Assembly: GCF_030269905.1 (NCBI RefSeq)
Contig: NZ_BSVC01000004.1
Location: 533,586-597,585, forward strand
Direction: 5' to 3'
DNA: 64,000 bases
DNA from: Pelosinus sp. IPA-1
Lineage (GTDB): Bacteria > Bacillota > Negativicutes > DSM-13327
The notes beneath the pieces are model-generated. The model searched no databases and was not told the origin of the DNA. It saw only the letters and a list, made by a program, of their open reading frames with translations. Position numbers and translations under genes: made by a program. This document shows positions 54,614-64,000 of the stretch, one piece after another. How positions within the stretch are numbered: position 1 is the stretch's first letter; the number at the start of each line of letters is the position of its first letter.

Positions 54614-55933
54614 TTATGCAAGATTATTGTCTAATTTTTCTTTGAATTGTTTTAGGGCCTCTAAAGATCGCTGCGCGATTAAGCCATTTTTAATTTTCTT
54701 ATCTCTAATTCTTTCTTCCCAAGGCGGAAGTAGCCCAAAGTTTATGTTCATTGGCTGAAAGTGTTTGCTACTTGCATTTGTAATGTACTGACATAGCGCA
54801 CCATGGGCGGTTTCTGTGGGAAAGATTAAAGGTTTCTTTCCTGCTAATAAACGCCCAGCATTAATTCCAGCAACTAATCCTGAAGCAGCAGACTCAACAT
54901 ACCCTTCGACCCCGGTGATTTGGCCTGCAAAAAATATATTCTCATTGCTAGTCATTTGCATTGTCGAAGATAAAACCTTTGGCGAATTAATAAATGTATT
55001 ACGGTGCATAACACCTAACCTTACAAATTCTGCCTTCTCTAAGCCGGGTATTAAGCGAAAAACTCTTTCTTGTTCTGGCCATTTTAAATGCGTTTGAAAA
55101 CCAACAATATTATATAATGTGGCTGCAAAATTATCCTGGCGCAACTGTATTACAGCATAAGGTAACTCACCCGTAACTGGATGCTCTAAACCAACCGGCT
55201 TAAGCGGACCAAAACGCAATGTATCAATACCACGACTTGCCATTTCTTCTACAGGCATACAACCTTCAAAGAATATAGCCTTTTCAAAGCTTTTAACAGG
55301 CGTCGTTTCTGCATTTGTTAGTTCCTGCCAAAAATATTCATATTCTGCCTTTGTCATAGGACAATTTAGATAATCGTCATCCCCTTTGCCATAACGAGAG
55401 GCTCTATAGATTTTCTCCATATTAAGAGACTCACCTACTAAAATAGGGGCAGCTGCATCATAGAAGTATAGATAATCATTACCTGTTATCCTTCCAATCG
55501 CTTCTGACAAGTTTGGTGATGTTAATGGTCCGCTTGCAATGATAAGAGGCGCCGCTTGAGGGATCTCTGTTACTTCTCCCTTCACAACTTTTACCCTTGG
55601 GTGATTCGAAAGAGTCTTTGTTATAAATTTACTGAAGGCATCACGATCCACTGCTAATGCACCACCTGCCGGTAGTTTACTATCATCCGCAGCCTTCATT
55701 ATTAATGAGTTGAGCTGTCGCATTTCTTCCTTCAATAACCCTACAGCATTTTCTATTGCAGCACCACGTAGAGAATTACTGCAGACTAACTCGGCAAATT
55801 GGTCCGTATGATGGGCCGGTGACATAACCTGTGGCCTCATCTCAAGTAATTCAACATCAAAACCAGCCTCAGCCACCTGCCAGGCTGCCTCACTGCCAGC
55901 CAAACCAGCTCCTATTATTGTAACTTTTGACAC
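54614..55933 (-). CDS. trmFO: Methylenetetrahydrofolate-tRNA-(uracil-5-)-methyltransferase TrmFO
   Basis: This 439-residue FAD- and folate-dependent enzyme makes m5U54 in tRNA. The N-terminal dinucleotide motif '[31 protein letters not shown]', '[12 protein letters not shown]' (conserved Cys) and '[27 protein letters not shown]' are present. The start is GTG 55933 behind GGAGG. It follows topA by 23 bp as in Bacillus. Confidence 0.96.
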   Translation of the reverse strand: MSKVTIIGAGLAGSEAAWQVAEAGFDVELLEMRPQVMSPAHHTDQFAELVCSNSLRGAAIENAVGLLKEEMRQLNSLIMKAADDSKLPAGGALAVDRDAFSKFITKTLSNHPRVKVVKGEVTEIPQAAPLIIASGPLTSPNLSEAIGRITGNDYLYFYDAAAPILVGESLNMEKIYRASRYGKGDDDYLNCPMTKAEYEYFWQELTNAETTPVKSFEKAIFFEGCMPVEEMASRGIDTLRFGPLKPVGLEHPVTGELPYAVIQLRQDNFAATLYNIVGFQTHLKWPEQERVFRLIPGLEKAEFVRLGVMHRNTFINSPKVLSSTMQMTSNENIFFAGQITGVEGYVESAASGLVAGINAGRLLAGKKPLIFPTETAHGALCQYITNASSKHFQPMNINFGLLPPWEERIRDKKIKNGLIAQRSLEALKQFKEKLDNNLA

Positions 55934-55956
55934 AATACTTCCTCCGATGACATAAA

Positions 55957-58140
55957 TTATTCAGTCTTAACTGTTTTTTTAGTTGTTGACTTCGTTTTTG
56001 GTTTTACTTTCTTCTTTGTCTTTGTTGTCTTATTTTTTGCAGCATCTTCTACTTTTTTTTCAGCCGTAGTCGGACGTGTTATACACGACTCGTTGCTGCA
56101 TAATGTACTAAAACGGCCATTTTTAAAATTGTGCCGCAGCATGAAAGCTCCACAGGTTTGACAATTTTCTTTTAATGGCATATCCCATGTCATAAAGTCA
56201 CAGGTTGGATAACTTTGACAACCATAAAACGTTTTACCACGTTTTGTCTTTCTCTCTACAATATTTCCAGCACATTTAGGACATTGTACACCCGTTTCTT
56301 TTAAAATTGGCTTCGTGTTACGACAATCGGGAAATCCAGGACACGCCAAAAAATCACCGTATCGGCCATGTTTCACTACCATAAATTTGCCACAATTTTC
56401 ACATTGTACCTCTGATATTTCAACTGGGAGCTCTACATGACCAATCTCTTTTTCAGCCTGCTCCAAATCTACGGCAAACCAATCATAAAACTCCCGCAAT
56501 AATCCTAGGCGTGTACCTTTGCCATCTGCAATTTCGTCTAGCCTATTTTCCATAGTAGCAGTAAATTCAACATCTACAATCGCCTTAAAATATTGTTTTA
56601 GTAAATCCAAAACAACAAAACCTAATTCAGTAGGTTGAAACTTTTTCTCTACTCTTACTACATAACCACGAGCTACAATCGTTTCAATAATGGGAGAATA
56701 CGTACTTGGCCTACCAATACCTTTTTCCTCTAACGTTTTTACCAAGCTAGCTTCCGTATATCTAGGTGGTGGTTCTGTAAAATGTTGCTTCGGAGTAATT
56801 TTATTTGCTTTTAAATTTTCTCCAGTCACTAATTCAGGTAATGTAATATCTTTCTCTTTTTCTTCCCCATCTTTACCTTCTGTGTATACGGCCATAAATC
56901 CGGGAAATTTAACGGTAGATCCTGTAGCTCGTAGACCAAATCGTTCAGCAGTAATATCAACCGTTAGAGTATCATAAATAGCAGAAGCCATTTGGCTGGC
57001 AATAAACCTTTCCCAAATTAATCGATATAATCGTAGCTGTTCCTTTGAAAGATATTTAACGATCTTATCAGGAGGAAATTCCAAACTAGTAGGGCGAATT
57101 GCCTCATGAGCATCCTGAGATTTCTTTGTAGAATACACTGGACTTTTAGCCGGCAAATAATTTTCCCCATATGATAATGCAATATAGTTCCTAGCATCAA
57201 GTTGTGCCGATTCAGCTAGACGTACTGAATCAGTACGCATATAAGTAATCAATCCTACAGGGCCTGAGCTACCGAGTTCCAGTCCTTCATAAAGTTGTTG
57301 AGCTACCATCATCGTCTTACGAGAGGTGAATCCCAATTTTCTTGACGCCTCTTGCTGCAAACTACTGGTGATAAAAGGTGCCGCAGGGTTTCTTCGACGT
57401 TCTTTACGTTTTACATCTGTAACCGTGAATGCTGCCTTTTCTAATTCACCTTTTATACCCTCAGCTTGGTCTTCGTTATCTATTTTAGCTTTTTTCCCAT
57501 CAACTAGGATAAGTTGTGCATCAAATAATGCAGTTTTAGGCTTTCCTCGTAATTTTGCCTCAATAGACCAGTACTCTTCTGAAACAAACGCTTGAATTTC
57601 TTTTTCGCGATCACAAATAATCCCTACCGCTACAGACTGTACACGACCGGCACTAAGTCCTTTGCGCACCTTTCGCCATAATAAAGGACTCAGTTGATAA
57701 CCTACAATTCGATCTAAAAGACGCCTAGCTTGCTGGGCATCTACTCGCTCGAGATTAATTGGCCTTGGCTTCTTTACTGCATTTTGAATTGTAGTCTTAG
57801 TAATTTCATTAAATTCAATGCGACAAGCCTTATCTTCAGGAATATTTAGAATATGTGCCAAATGCCAGGCGATGGCTTCCCCCTCACGGTCAGGGTCAGA
57901 TGCCAGATAAACAGTATCAGCAGCTTTTGCCGCACTTTTAAGACTTTTTATTAGATCGCCCTTACCGCGAATGTTTATATATTTAGGCTCAAAATTATTG
58001 TCCACATCTACGCCAAATTGACTTTTAGGCAAATCACGCAAATGTCCCATAGAGGCTTTAACCGTATAATTTTTCCCTAAGAATTTTTCAATGGTCTTAG
58101 CTTTAGCTGGAGATTCAACAATAACTAATGCTTTACTCAC
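55957..58140 (-). CDS. topA: DNA topoisomerase I
   Basis: This 727-residue type IA enzyme relaxes negative supercoils. It has the TOPRIM domain '[18 protein letters not shown]' and '[15 protein letters not shown]', the active Tyr in '[13 protein letters not shown]', and '[14 protein letters not shown]'. Three C-terminal Cys4 zinc ribbons follow (starting 'CENCGKF', 'CPKCAGN' and 'CQTCGAF'), then a Lys/Thr-rich tail. GTG 58140 overlaps the dprA stop (GTGA). Confidence 0.97.
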   Translation of the reverse strand: MSKALVIVESPAKAKTIEKFLGKNYTVKASMGHLRDLPKSQFGVDVDNNFEPKYINIRGKGDLIKSLKSAAKAADTVYLASDPDREGEAIAWHLAHILNIPEDKACRIEFNEITKTTIQNAVKKPRPINLERVDAQQARRLLDRIVGYQLSPLLWRKVRKGLSAGRVQSVAVGIICDREKEIQAFVSEEYWSIEAKLRGKPKTALFDAQLILVDGKKAKIDNEDQAEGIKGELEKAAFTVTDVKRKERRRNPAAPFITSSLQQEASRKLGFTSRKTMMVAQQLYEGLELGSSGPVGLITYMRTDSVRLAESAQLDARNYIALSYGENYLPAKSPVYSTKKSQDAHEAIRPTSLEFPPDKIVKYLSKEQLRLYRLIWERFIASQMASAIYDTLTVDITAERFGLRATGSTVKFPGFMAVYTEGKDGEEKEKDITLPELVTGENLKANKITPKQHFTEPPPRYTEASLVKTLEEKGIGRPSTYSPIIETIVARGYVVRVEKKFQPTELGFVVLDLLKQYFKAIVDVEFTATMENRLDEIADGKGTRLGLLREFYDWFAVDLEQAEKEIGHVELPVEISEVQCENCGKFMVVKHGRYGDFLACPGFPDCRNTKPILKETGVQCPKCAGNIVERKTKRGKTFYGCQSYPTCDFMTWDMPLKENCQTCGAFMLRHNFKNGRFSTLCSNESCITRPTTAEKKVEDAAKNKTTKTKKKVKPKTKSTTKKTVKTE

Positions 58141-59222
58141 TTGATTCCCTCCTTAGCGATACGCAAATAACGTCTCCCGTTATGCTCTACCGCTAACCCA
58201 CGTAATTCAAACTGTAATAATATATATGTAATCATTCCTGCCTCTAATTTCGTTTTCATAACAATTTCTTCAATCCCTATTGGAAAATCATAATTCAGTG
58301 ACTCATAAACCTTTACTTCATCTGAAGTAAATTCTAACATCTGAGGCCCCTTTTTTACTTTCATAAGATTATACTCTTCTAATATATCTTCTGCGCTGTC
58401 AACAAGTTTTGCTCCTTGCTTTATCAGTCGGTGTGTACCTTTGCTAGATTCAGAAAAAATACTGCCAGGCACTGCAAAAACATCTCGCCCTTCTTCCAAG
58501 GCAAAGTCTGCAGTAATTAATGCACCGCTTTTTTCTGCCGCTTCCACTACCACTACTCCTCGGGACAATCCATTAATAATTCGATTTCTTGCAGGAAAAT
58601 GACCTGGATGGGCTAAAGTGCCAGGTGCGTATTCTGAAACCACAGCGCCACATTCAGCAATGTGATTTAGTAATTTTCTATTTTCAGGAGGATAATCAAC
58701 ATCCACACCACAACCGAGTACAGCGATTGTATATCCTTTACTTAAAGCTCCTTGATGTGCGGCAGTATCAATGCCCCGAGCAGCACCGCTAACCACCCAA
58801 AACCCTGCCTCAGCAAGTTCTGCTGCCAACAACTGTGCAATATTCTTGCCGTAGGAAGAAGCTTTCCTTGCACCAACAATTGCGATTAGTTGGTCTGTCC
58901 TGGGCAGCACACCCCGATAATATAATGCTGGTGGGACATTAAAAGTATTTAAAAGCAACTTGGGGTAATTCGTATCATTAGTACAGCAAATTTTAATTCC
59001 TTTCTTCTCCCAATCATATGCTAATGTATATATATCTATTTTTTCCCGATGTATGATTAATTTATTAAAGATTGATTCATCTAGAATTCCGCATGAAGAT
59101 AAATCATGCTGCTTAGCATGCCAAGCCTGCTCTGCACTACCAAAGAATGAAACTAAGCTTCTAAGACGTGAGTTACCAATACCAGATACCATTTGTAATG
59201 CTGCCAGATATATCTTTTCCAT
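58137..59222 (-). CDS. dprA: DNA-processing protein DprA (Smf)
   Basis: This protein of about 361 residues has an N-terminal SAM-like region, the Rossmann-like DprA core 'IAIVGARKASSYGKNIAQLLAAELAEAGFWVVSGAARGIDTAAHQGALSKGYTIAVLGCGVDVDYPPENRKL', and a C-terminal winged helix (about 300-361). It protects incoming single-stranded DNA and loads RecA. ATG 59222 is chosen with GGGGGA upstream; the frame can extend to 59264 but without conservation. Confidence 0.95.
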   Translation of the reverse strand: MEKIYLAALQMVSGIGNSRLRSLVSFFGSAEQAWHAKQHDLSSCGILDESIFNKLIIHREKIDIYTLAYDWEKKGIKICCTNDTNYPKLLLNTFNVPPALYYRGVLPRTDQLIAIVGARKASSYGKNIAQLLAAELAEAGFWVVSGAARGIDTAAHQGALSKGYTIAVLGCGVDVDYPPENRKLLNHIAECGAVVSEYAPGTLAHPGHFPARNRIINGLSRGVVVVEAAEKSGALITADFALEEGRDVFAVPGSIFSESSKGTHRLIKQGAKLVDSAEDILEEYNLMKVKKGPQMLEFTSDEVKVYESLNYDFPIGIEEIVMKTKLEAGMITYILLQFELRGLAVEHNGRRYLRIAKEGIK

Positions 59223-59406
59223 GTTATCCCCCAACATTGCTTTACTAGAATATCTGCCCTTCATACGTTTCTGAGGAAAATAGTATAAAACAAGGGTAAT
59301 TATAGCATAATTTCACATAACACACCACGAGAAATGTCAATATAGATATATAAATAAGTTCCAAGAGTTCGTAACTACAACTATAAAATGTCTTCAATGA
59401 AATGTC

Positions 59407-60534
59407 TTAATCCTTAATCTGAGAAAAAATATAATTCCCAATCACAGCACCAGCCTGAGGTTTCCTAATTTTCAAGGCATTTTGTCGCAACTCATTCAGT
59501 TCTTCTGGATGGTCAATAAATATCCTTCTCATTATAACTCCAATATCCTGCATTGAATCTGCCCTGAGAGCAACATTGTGAGCAATTAGATAGTTGGTAT
59601 TCGCTTCTTCTTGACCCGGAATTGGTTGATATATTAACATAGGTAGACCACTACATAATGTCTCGGCACAAGTCATCCCTCCGGGTTTTGAGATAATAAG
59701 GTCAGAAATAGCCATTAATTCATTAACATAATTAACATACCCTAAAATAATCACCTTATTGCGTAGCTTCGACTCTAAACTACATATTTTTTTATACATA
59801 GTTTTGTTATTTCCTGTGACAACAATAATTTGTAATGGAATAGTGATGGCATCACAAGCTAGTAAGATATTATCCATAGGCAAAATTCCAGCTCCACCAC
59901 CCATAATTAAAACGGTTCTAACATCGCTGGCAAATCCAAACTTGTTTAATATTTTTTCTTTATCTAGTGGATAAGAGAATTTTTCATCCACGGGAATTCC
60001 CATCACTTTTGCATAAGTACTCTCCACATTAGATTTTATCAAATACTCTCGCATATCTTCATTTGCAACAATATAATGTTTGATCTCAGGGTATATCCAT
60101 AGCCGATGCACCACAAAGTCCGTTATCACGACCACTACTGGTATGTTAATTCTATTATGTTTCATTAAATAAGCTACTAATCCAGCCGGGGTTGCATGAG
60201 TGCATACAATCACCGCTGGATTATAGTCTAAGATATACCTTTCCATATTCTTGGCTAAATAACGGCTAACCAGCTGACGACCAAGCAATGCAAAATGGCT
60301 CTCATTCCCCCAACCATACATCATTCCATAAAGTTTGGGAAATATTTTTAAGATCTTAAGATAGATACTTAAAATGCCTTGTCCAATATAAGGATTAAAA
60401 AAATCAAAAACATTTGCCATTTTTGTTTCAATCTGATCTTGTTTATGCATTGCAGAAGCGATTGACTCTGCAGCTTTTATATGACCTGCCCCTACTGGGG
60501 CACTAATAAACAATACTCTATTTGAAATCGCCAA
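59407..60534 (-). CDS. MGDG synthase-type glycosyltransferase (GT28, UgtP-like)
   Basis: This 375-residue protein has an N-terminal MGDG_synth domain ('VLFISAPVGAGHIKAAESIASAM', 'YNPAVIVCTHATPAGLVAYLM') and a C-terminal GT28 nucleotide-sugar domain ('VLIMGGGAGILP', 'DLIISKPGGMTCAETLCSGLPMLIYQPIPGQEEAN'). Relatives add glucose or galactose to diacylglycerol at the membrane, supplying glycolipids. The start is TTG 60534 with AAGGAGG about 10 bases upstream. The true sugar and lipid are not determinable here. It is followed by a 184-bp AT-rich gap before dprA, in which I see nothing clear. Confidence 0.85.
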   Translation of the reverse strand: MAISNRVLFISAPVGAGHIKAAESIASAMHKQDQIETKMANVFDFFNPYIGQGILSIYLKILKIFPKLYGMMYGWGNESHFALLGRQLVSRYLAKNMERYILDYNPAVIVCTHATPAGLVAYLMKHNRINIPVVVVITDFVVHRLWIYPEIKHYIVANEDMREYLIKSNVESTYAKVMGIPVDEKFSYPLDKEKILNKFGFASDVRTVLIMGGGAGILPMDNILLACDAITIPLQIIVVTGNNKTMYKKICSLESKLRNKVIILGYVNYVNELMAISDLIISKPGGMTCAETLCSGLPMLIYQPIPGQEEANTNYLIAHNVALRADSMQDIGVIMRRIFIDHPEELNELRQNALKIRKPQAGAVIGNYIFSQIKD

Positions 60535-60550
60535 CTTTCGTTAGCCTCCT

Positions 60551-61054
60551 TCATAATTGAATAAACTCCATTTCTAATCGTTTATAAAAGGCTACGTCTG
60601 AACTATCATCTAGTTTTTGTAGCAATTGACTAGGAGTTAAACCTTGATGTATAGGCATATCATTGGTTACTTCTTTCATAGGTATCAGAACAAAACACCT
60701 TTCATGCAAACGAGGATGAGGTAGTTGTAATACCTCATCCTGAATAACAAGATTATGATAGATAAGAATATCAATATCTATCGTTCTAGGACCCCAACGC
60801 TGATCACGAATTCTTCCTAGCTGACATTCTGTCTTTAAGCATACTTGAAGTAAGTCATAAGGCGTTAATTTTGTCTGCACACTGATAACTGCATTTAAAA
60901 AATGAGGTTGTTCCAGCATACCGACAGGCTTTGTTTCATATAAAGAAGAAACATTATCAACACTAATTTCTGCATGTTGATGTAGTTCATAAATTGCTTT
61001 TTTTATATTTTTTTCCCGGTCACCTAAGTTAGATCCCAATCCTAATAAAATCAT
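60551..61054 (-). CDS. folK: 2-amino-4-hydroxy-6-hydroxymethyldihydropteridine pyrophosphokinase
   Basis: This protein of about 167 residues phosphorylates the pterin precursor for folate. It has 'ILLGLGSNLGDREKNIKKAI' at the start and the signature 'RWGPRTIDIDILIYHNLVIQDEVLQLPHPRLHERCFVL'. ATG 61054 follows the folB stop closely; the longer frame from 61090 lies inside folB. Confidence 0.95.
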   Translation of the reverse strand: MILLGLGSNLGDREKNIKKAIYELHQHAEISVDNVSSLYETKPVGMLEQPHFLNAVISVQTKLTPYDLLQVCLKTECQLGRIRDQRWGPRTIDIDILIYHNLVIQDEVLQLPHPRLHERCFVLIPMKEVTNDMPIHQGLTPSQLLQKLDDSSDVAFYKRLEMEFIQL

Positions 61055-61058
61055 CCTG

Positions 61059-61415
61059 TTATTTTCTCCGTTTCGTCTCCACTTGTACATAATCTAAAGG
61101 ACCAGGTATCGGTACCGCAGGTTTACGTATTCTAATGGTAACCTCACTCGCTATTGTAGTTTTTAAAATTAGCTCGGCAATATGTGCCCCTACCGCTTCT
61201 AACAATTGAAACCTTTGGTTTTCCATAATGTCTTTAATTTGACTATATACCACAGTATAATCAATTGTATGAATAAGATTATCTGTTTCTCCTGCTAGGC
61301 TCAAATCTGCAACTATTTCAGCATCCACATAAAACCGCTGCCCTTGCTCTCTCTCATATTCATACACACCATGAAAGCCATAAAAAACCATATTCTCAAG
61401 CAAAATTGTATTCAT
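61059..61415 (-). CDS. folB: Dihydroneopterin aldolase
   Basis: This 118-residue protein has the signature 'FYGFHGVYEYEREQGQRFYVDAEIVADLSLAGETDNLIHTIDYTVVYSQIKDIMENQRFQLLEAVGAHIAELIL', with the catalytic Tyr, Glu and Lys regions present. It converts dihydroneopterin to hydroxymethyldihydropterin. It overlaps the folP end by one base. Confidence 0.94.
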   Translation of the reverse strand: MNTILLENMVFYGFHGVYEYEREQGQRFYVDAEIVADLSLAGETDNLIHTIDYTVVYSQIKDIMENQRFQLLEAVGAHIAELILKTTIASEVTIRIRKPAVPIPGPLDYVQVETKRRK

Positions 61416-62617
61416 TATACATCTCTCCTCATCATCGCATCCATCATTTTGGCAATTCTAGCCATTACTTTTACATCATGAACTCTAATTATATTACTCC
61501 CCTTCATAATCCCCATGGATATTGTAGCGCCTGTTCCTTCCGTCCTATCTTCTACTGGGAGTTGTAACACTTCACCAATAAACCTTTTATTGGAGGTACC
61601 AAGTAATATAGGACACTTTAATGATTTTAGTTCCTCTAGTCGAGACATAATCATTAAGTTTTGCTCCGGTGTTTTCCCAAACCCAATACCTGGATCGACT
61701 ATAAATTGATCAAAGCTAATTCCAGCTTTTAGTCCAATATCAATGCTTTTTTGTAAAAAGGAACATATCTCTGACATAATATCCTTTTCATAATAAGTAC
61801 CATTCTGATTATGCATAATAACGACTGGTACTTTGTATTGAGCTACGACCTTAGGCATCTCAGAGTCATATTGTAAGCCCCATACATCATTTATCATATG
61901 AACACCTAATTGCAAAGCCTGAAGTGCTACTTTGGGCTTATATGTATCTACAGATACGGGAACACTCGAAATAGCTAATACTTTCTCCAATAATGAACCT
62001 AAACGTTCCATTTCTTCTTCTGCAGATATCTTTTCCCTGCCTTGATAAGGGCGAGTAGATTCAGCACCAATATCTATAATGTCAGCACCATTTTGTATCA
62101 TTTCTTCCACACGGCGTAGTGCAGCATCTAAGGTGTTGTAACGACCACCGTCAGAAAAAGAATCAGGAGTTACATTTAAAATTCCCATAATCAAAGTCCG
62201 TTGAGGAACAATCGATAGTACCTTTTCACCCCAAGAATACCGACGCTCAGGACCTTTTTCGTTTTCATTTAAAGCATCCTCAATAGCTTGAGCTATTTGG
62301 GGCACCCCCCACGGTTGCAACTTTAACTGTGATATAGCCATTTTATATTGTTTCAAAGTAGCACAAATTAGTACATCGGTACGTTCAATACTAAGGTCTG
62401 CAGTACCTCTACCCACTGCAACTTCTCCGCCTTTTGCCAAAAATGTTTGTTTTAAGAGATTGGCACCTTTCGTTAAAATTCCTTCTAACTTCATTACTTT
62501 AAATACCGCTTTATTACCCATAATCTGAATACCAGTTTTATCACAATTTACCTTAGCAAGTTCATCCTGCGCTTGTTTTAAGCTGGAAACTGTTAAAATA
62601 CGTGCATTAAAAGCCAT
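61415..62617 (-). CDS. folP: Dihydropteroate synthase with N-terminal extension
   Basis: This 400-residue protein has a C-terminal DHPS TIM barrel (about 140-400) with 'LIMGILNVTPDSFSDGGRY' (pterin loop), 'DIIDIGAESTRPYQGREKISAEEEMERL', 'VSVDTYKP', 'INDVWGL' and 'DPGIGFGKTPEQNL'. It joins the pterin to p-aminobenzoate. The first 135 residues are an extra domain without a recognised catalytic motif, including a Cys near residue 25 and 85; long forms like this occur in several clostridia. It is first of folP-folB-folK. Confidence 0.93.
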   Translation of the reverse strand: MAFNARILTVSSLKQAQDELAKVNCDKTGIQIMGNKAVFKVMKLEGILTKGANLLKQTFLAKGGEVAVGRGTADLSIERTDVLICATLKQYKMAISQLKLQPWGVPQIAQAIEDALNENEKGPERRYSWGEKVLSIVPQRTLIMGILNVTPDSFSDGGRYNTLDAALRRVEEMIQNGADIIDIGAESTRPYQGREKISAEEEMERLGSLLEKVLAISSVPVSVDTYKPKVALQALQLGVHMINDVWGLQYDSEMPKVVAQYKVPVVIMHNQNGTYYEKDIMSEICSFLQKSIDIGLKAGISFDQFIVDPGIGFGKTPEQNLMIMSRLEELKSLKCPILLGTSNKRFIGEVLQLPVEDRTEGTGATISMGIMKGSNIIRVHDVKVMARIAKMMDAMMRRDV

Positions 62618-62698
62618 TTTATCCTCCCGAATAAACTTATTATTTATTGTACCACAGCTATGGTACTTTTTATGAAAACTTTTTCAAATTACGTAAAA

Positions 62699-62739
62699 AA
62701 TAAGGAAAGACCTTGGTTTTACCAAAATCTTTCCTTATT
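62699..62739 (-). terminator. Terminator after the zinc-ribbon gene
   Basis: The stem AATAAGGAAAGA/TCTTTCCTTATT with inner TTGG/CCAA is followed on the minus strand by TTTTTTACG. It lies 4 bp after the stop of the 62743 gene. Confidence 0.8.
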
Positions 62740-62742
62740 AGA

Positions 62743-63579
62743 TTAAAAATTATATGATTGAATGGTTTGATAAACCTCAACTGAATCTTTTTTATGTACA
62801 AACACAATATCTTCAACCTTGTTATCTTTATAGATGAGCTGTAATGAATTTTCTACTATTATAATTTTTAATAATAATGCATAAGATATGACCAACCAAC
62901 GATATTCCGATGCATTCGTATTCTTATACAAAATATAAATATTATTATTTGTTATAACTAGAATTCCTGCCTTGCTATTTCTATAGTTAACCCTTAAAAC
63001 GCTTTTAACGTGATCCCCTAACCATAAATTGATTGGCACACTTATAATACCTTGCTGCAATTCCAACGGCAGTTGAACAAACATAGGAAATAATTGTTCA
63101 ATAGTAGGTTTATCATTAAATTCGCCTGGAATAACACTAATACTAGCCTGAGCATTTATGAAAAGTGTAATTAATTTCGCTACATCTTTACTTTTCGCTT
63201 TATAAATTATAAGACTAGGCATATTGTCGACAGCTAAACGAATAGCAAATGACCCTCGTAATAATACTCTTTCTAAATTATCTATTAATTTTTGTATATC
63301 AATTGCATGTTTTAATATAATGCTACAATACTTAGATTCAAAAACTTGTTTTAAAATTTCAGCATGAATCTTATCACCAATATAAATTTCCTGATCTTTC
63401 TTAGCCTCAATATTAGCTTGTTTTAACGGTAAATTCTCTAAGATAGTTATTTCCTTATTGATTTCTTTATTTTCAATTTTTAAGAATTTTTCGCCACAAA
63501 ATGGACAGAATCTCATCATATTTTGTTGAGGCATTTCTCCGCCACAAAAAGGGCAATACTTAAAGCCTGCATTCGACAT
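62743..63579 (-). CDS. Hypothetical protein with two N-terminal zinc ribbons
   Basis: This 278-residue protein starts with two Cys pairs of a double-zinc-ribbon type ('YCPFCGGEMPQQ' and 'RFCPFCGEKF', Cys9/12 and 25/28). A charged linker follows (35-65). A central alpha/beta domain (about 70-160) contains 'LKHAIDIQKLIDNLERVLLRGSFAIRLAVDN'. A C-terminal beta-rich domain with a PH/GRAM-like feel closes it ('AGILVITNNNIYILYKN...'). I do not recognise the family. It is a monocistronic gene between folP and the rRNA operon, with its own terminator. The GRAM-like end hints at membrane or protein contact, which is speculative. Confidence 0.65.
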   Translation of the reverse strand: MSNAGFKYCPFCGGEMPQQNMMRFCPFCGEKFLKIENKEINKEITILENLPLKQANIEAKKDQEIYIGDKIHAEILKQVFESKYCSIILKHAIDIQKLIDNLERVLLRGSFAIRLAVDNMPSLIIYKAKSKDVAKLITLFINAQASISVIPGEFNDKPTIEQLFPMFVQLPLELQQGIISVPINLWLGDHVKSVLRVNYRNSKAGILVITNNNIYILYKNTNASEYRWLVISYALLLKIIIVENSLQLIYKDNKVEDIVFVHKKDSVEVYQTIQSYNF

Positions 63580-63690
63580 CGGCCGCCTCCTAATCTACAC
63601 AATGTATATTATTCCAATAATGGATGTCCTTCTTAATTTTACAGTAATCATAGAAATTCAGCAATCATTAAATCTGTTAATAATTTTTAA

Positions 63691-63722
63691 AAAACGCCAT
63701 TCACAAAAGTGAATGGCGTTTT
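63691..63722 (-). terminator. Terminator of the rRNA operon
   Basis: AAAACGCCATTCAC-AAAA-GTGAATGGCGTTTT forms a 14-bp stem with flanking T-tract on the minus strand, just downstream of tRNA-Asn. Confidence 0.9.
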
Positions 63723-63730
63723 TTTTAAAA

Positions 63731-63806
63731 TGGCTCCTGAAGTAGGACTCGAACCTACGACCGATCGGTTAACAGCCGATTGCTCTACCAACTGAGCTAT
63801 CCAGGA
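63731..63806 (-). tRNA. tRNA-Asn (anticodon GUU)
   Basis: This is a 76-nt cloverleaf. The acceptor TCCTGGA pairs with TTCAGGA with a G-U at pair 6, discriminator G and encoded CCA. The D arm is 'GCTCAGTTGGTAGAGC', the anticodon loop 'CTGTTAA' (GUU) and the T arm 'GTAGGTTCGAGTCCTAC'. It is the last gene of the rRNA operon. Confidence 0.96.
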
Positions 63807-63811
63807 ATATA

Positions 63812-63927
63812 ACCAGCAACTACCTATCCTCCCAGGCCGTTTCCAACCAAGTACTTTCGACGTATAAGGGCTTAACTACTGTGTTCGGTATGGGAACAGG
63901 TGGATCCCCTTAGCTATCGCCACCGGA
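63812..63927 (-). rRNA. rrf: 5S ribosomal RNA
   Basis: On the minus strand the sequence includes 'CCGGTGGCGATAGC', 'GGGATCCACCTGTTCCCAT' and 'CCGAACACAGTAGTTAAGC', all strongly conserved in 5S rRNA, and ends 'GGTAGTTGCTGG'. The length is about 116 nt; the ends are placed by helix I pairing and may shift by a few bases. The 23S gene must lie beyond the right edge; 63928-64000 is the 23S-5S spacer. Confidence 0.95.
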
Positions 63928-64000
63928 TTAAAGTTTTTAAAGAAGTACATATTTTCATATGTTCCTTCAAAACTTCACAGAAGAAAGACAACATGTTAGT

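Overview
The window is a low-GC Gram-positive chromosome whose gene content and order point to a diderm Firmicute of the Negativicutes, most likely a Sporomusa/Pelosinus-type anaerobe. This is inferred from protein character and synteny (codY, hslVU, a single long fla/che operon, then rpsB-tsf-pyrH-frr-uppS-cdsA-dxr-rseP-ispG-proS). No species assignment can be proven from the sequence alone. Almost everything from 6.2 kb to the right edge is on the minus strand, so the biological order runs right to left.

Left end (1-8.5 kb): a truncated polysaccharide deacetylase; a DUF1858 redox protein with a striking set of inverted repeats at its promoter; feoA; and feoB cut into two pieces by an integrated element of about 2.97 kb. 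The element carries a large serine recombinase, a YitT-family membrane protein and a 42-residue ORF. The two feoB pieces would rejoin in frame on excision. Next come thioredoxin, a CoA-binding protein, an RMD1-family membrane protein and an ArsC-like protein.

Centre-left (8.5-18.7 kb): proS, ispG, rseP, dxr, cdsA, uppS, a 67-residue hypothetical, frr, pyrH, tsf and rpsB. This is the usual Firmicute housekeeping block joining translation, isoprenoid and envelope synthesis. A decayed ferredoxin-like reading frame sits between the 67-aa gene and uppS.

Centre (18.8-51.1 kb): one long motility and chemotaxis operon. In transcription order it reads flgB, flgC, fliE, fliF, fliG, fliH, fliI, fliJ, a lytic transglycosylase, a MotE-like gene, fliK, flgD, a flagellar-operon protein, flgE, flbD, fliL, fliM, fliY, cheY, fliO, fliP, fliQ, fliR, flhB, flhA, flhF, flhG, a PilZ protein, cheB, cheA, cheW, cheC, cheD, a small membrane protein, a fliA-type sigma factor, a FapA-type DUF342 protein, a Gln-rich protein and a SwrB-positioned membrane/coiled-coil protein. 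Two features stand out. flhB is frameshifted, and flgE carries an Ala-rich low-complexity insertion of about 228 residues. No motAB or cheR is present here.

Right end (51.5-64 kb): codY, hslU and hslV, then a 324-bp gap where xerC normally lies. The gap still holds a recognisable degraded xerC N-terminus. Beyond it are trmFO, topA, dprA, a lipid glycosyltransferase, folK-folB-folP, a zinc-ribbon protein, and the 3' end of an rRNA operon (5S rRNA, tRNA-Asn, terminator). Many genes start with TTG or GTG behind strong Shine-Dalgarno sequences. Where the longest reading frame swallowed the Shine-Dalgarno, I moved the start downstream.
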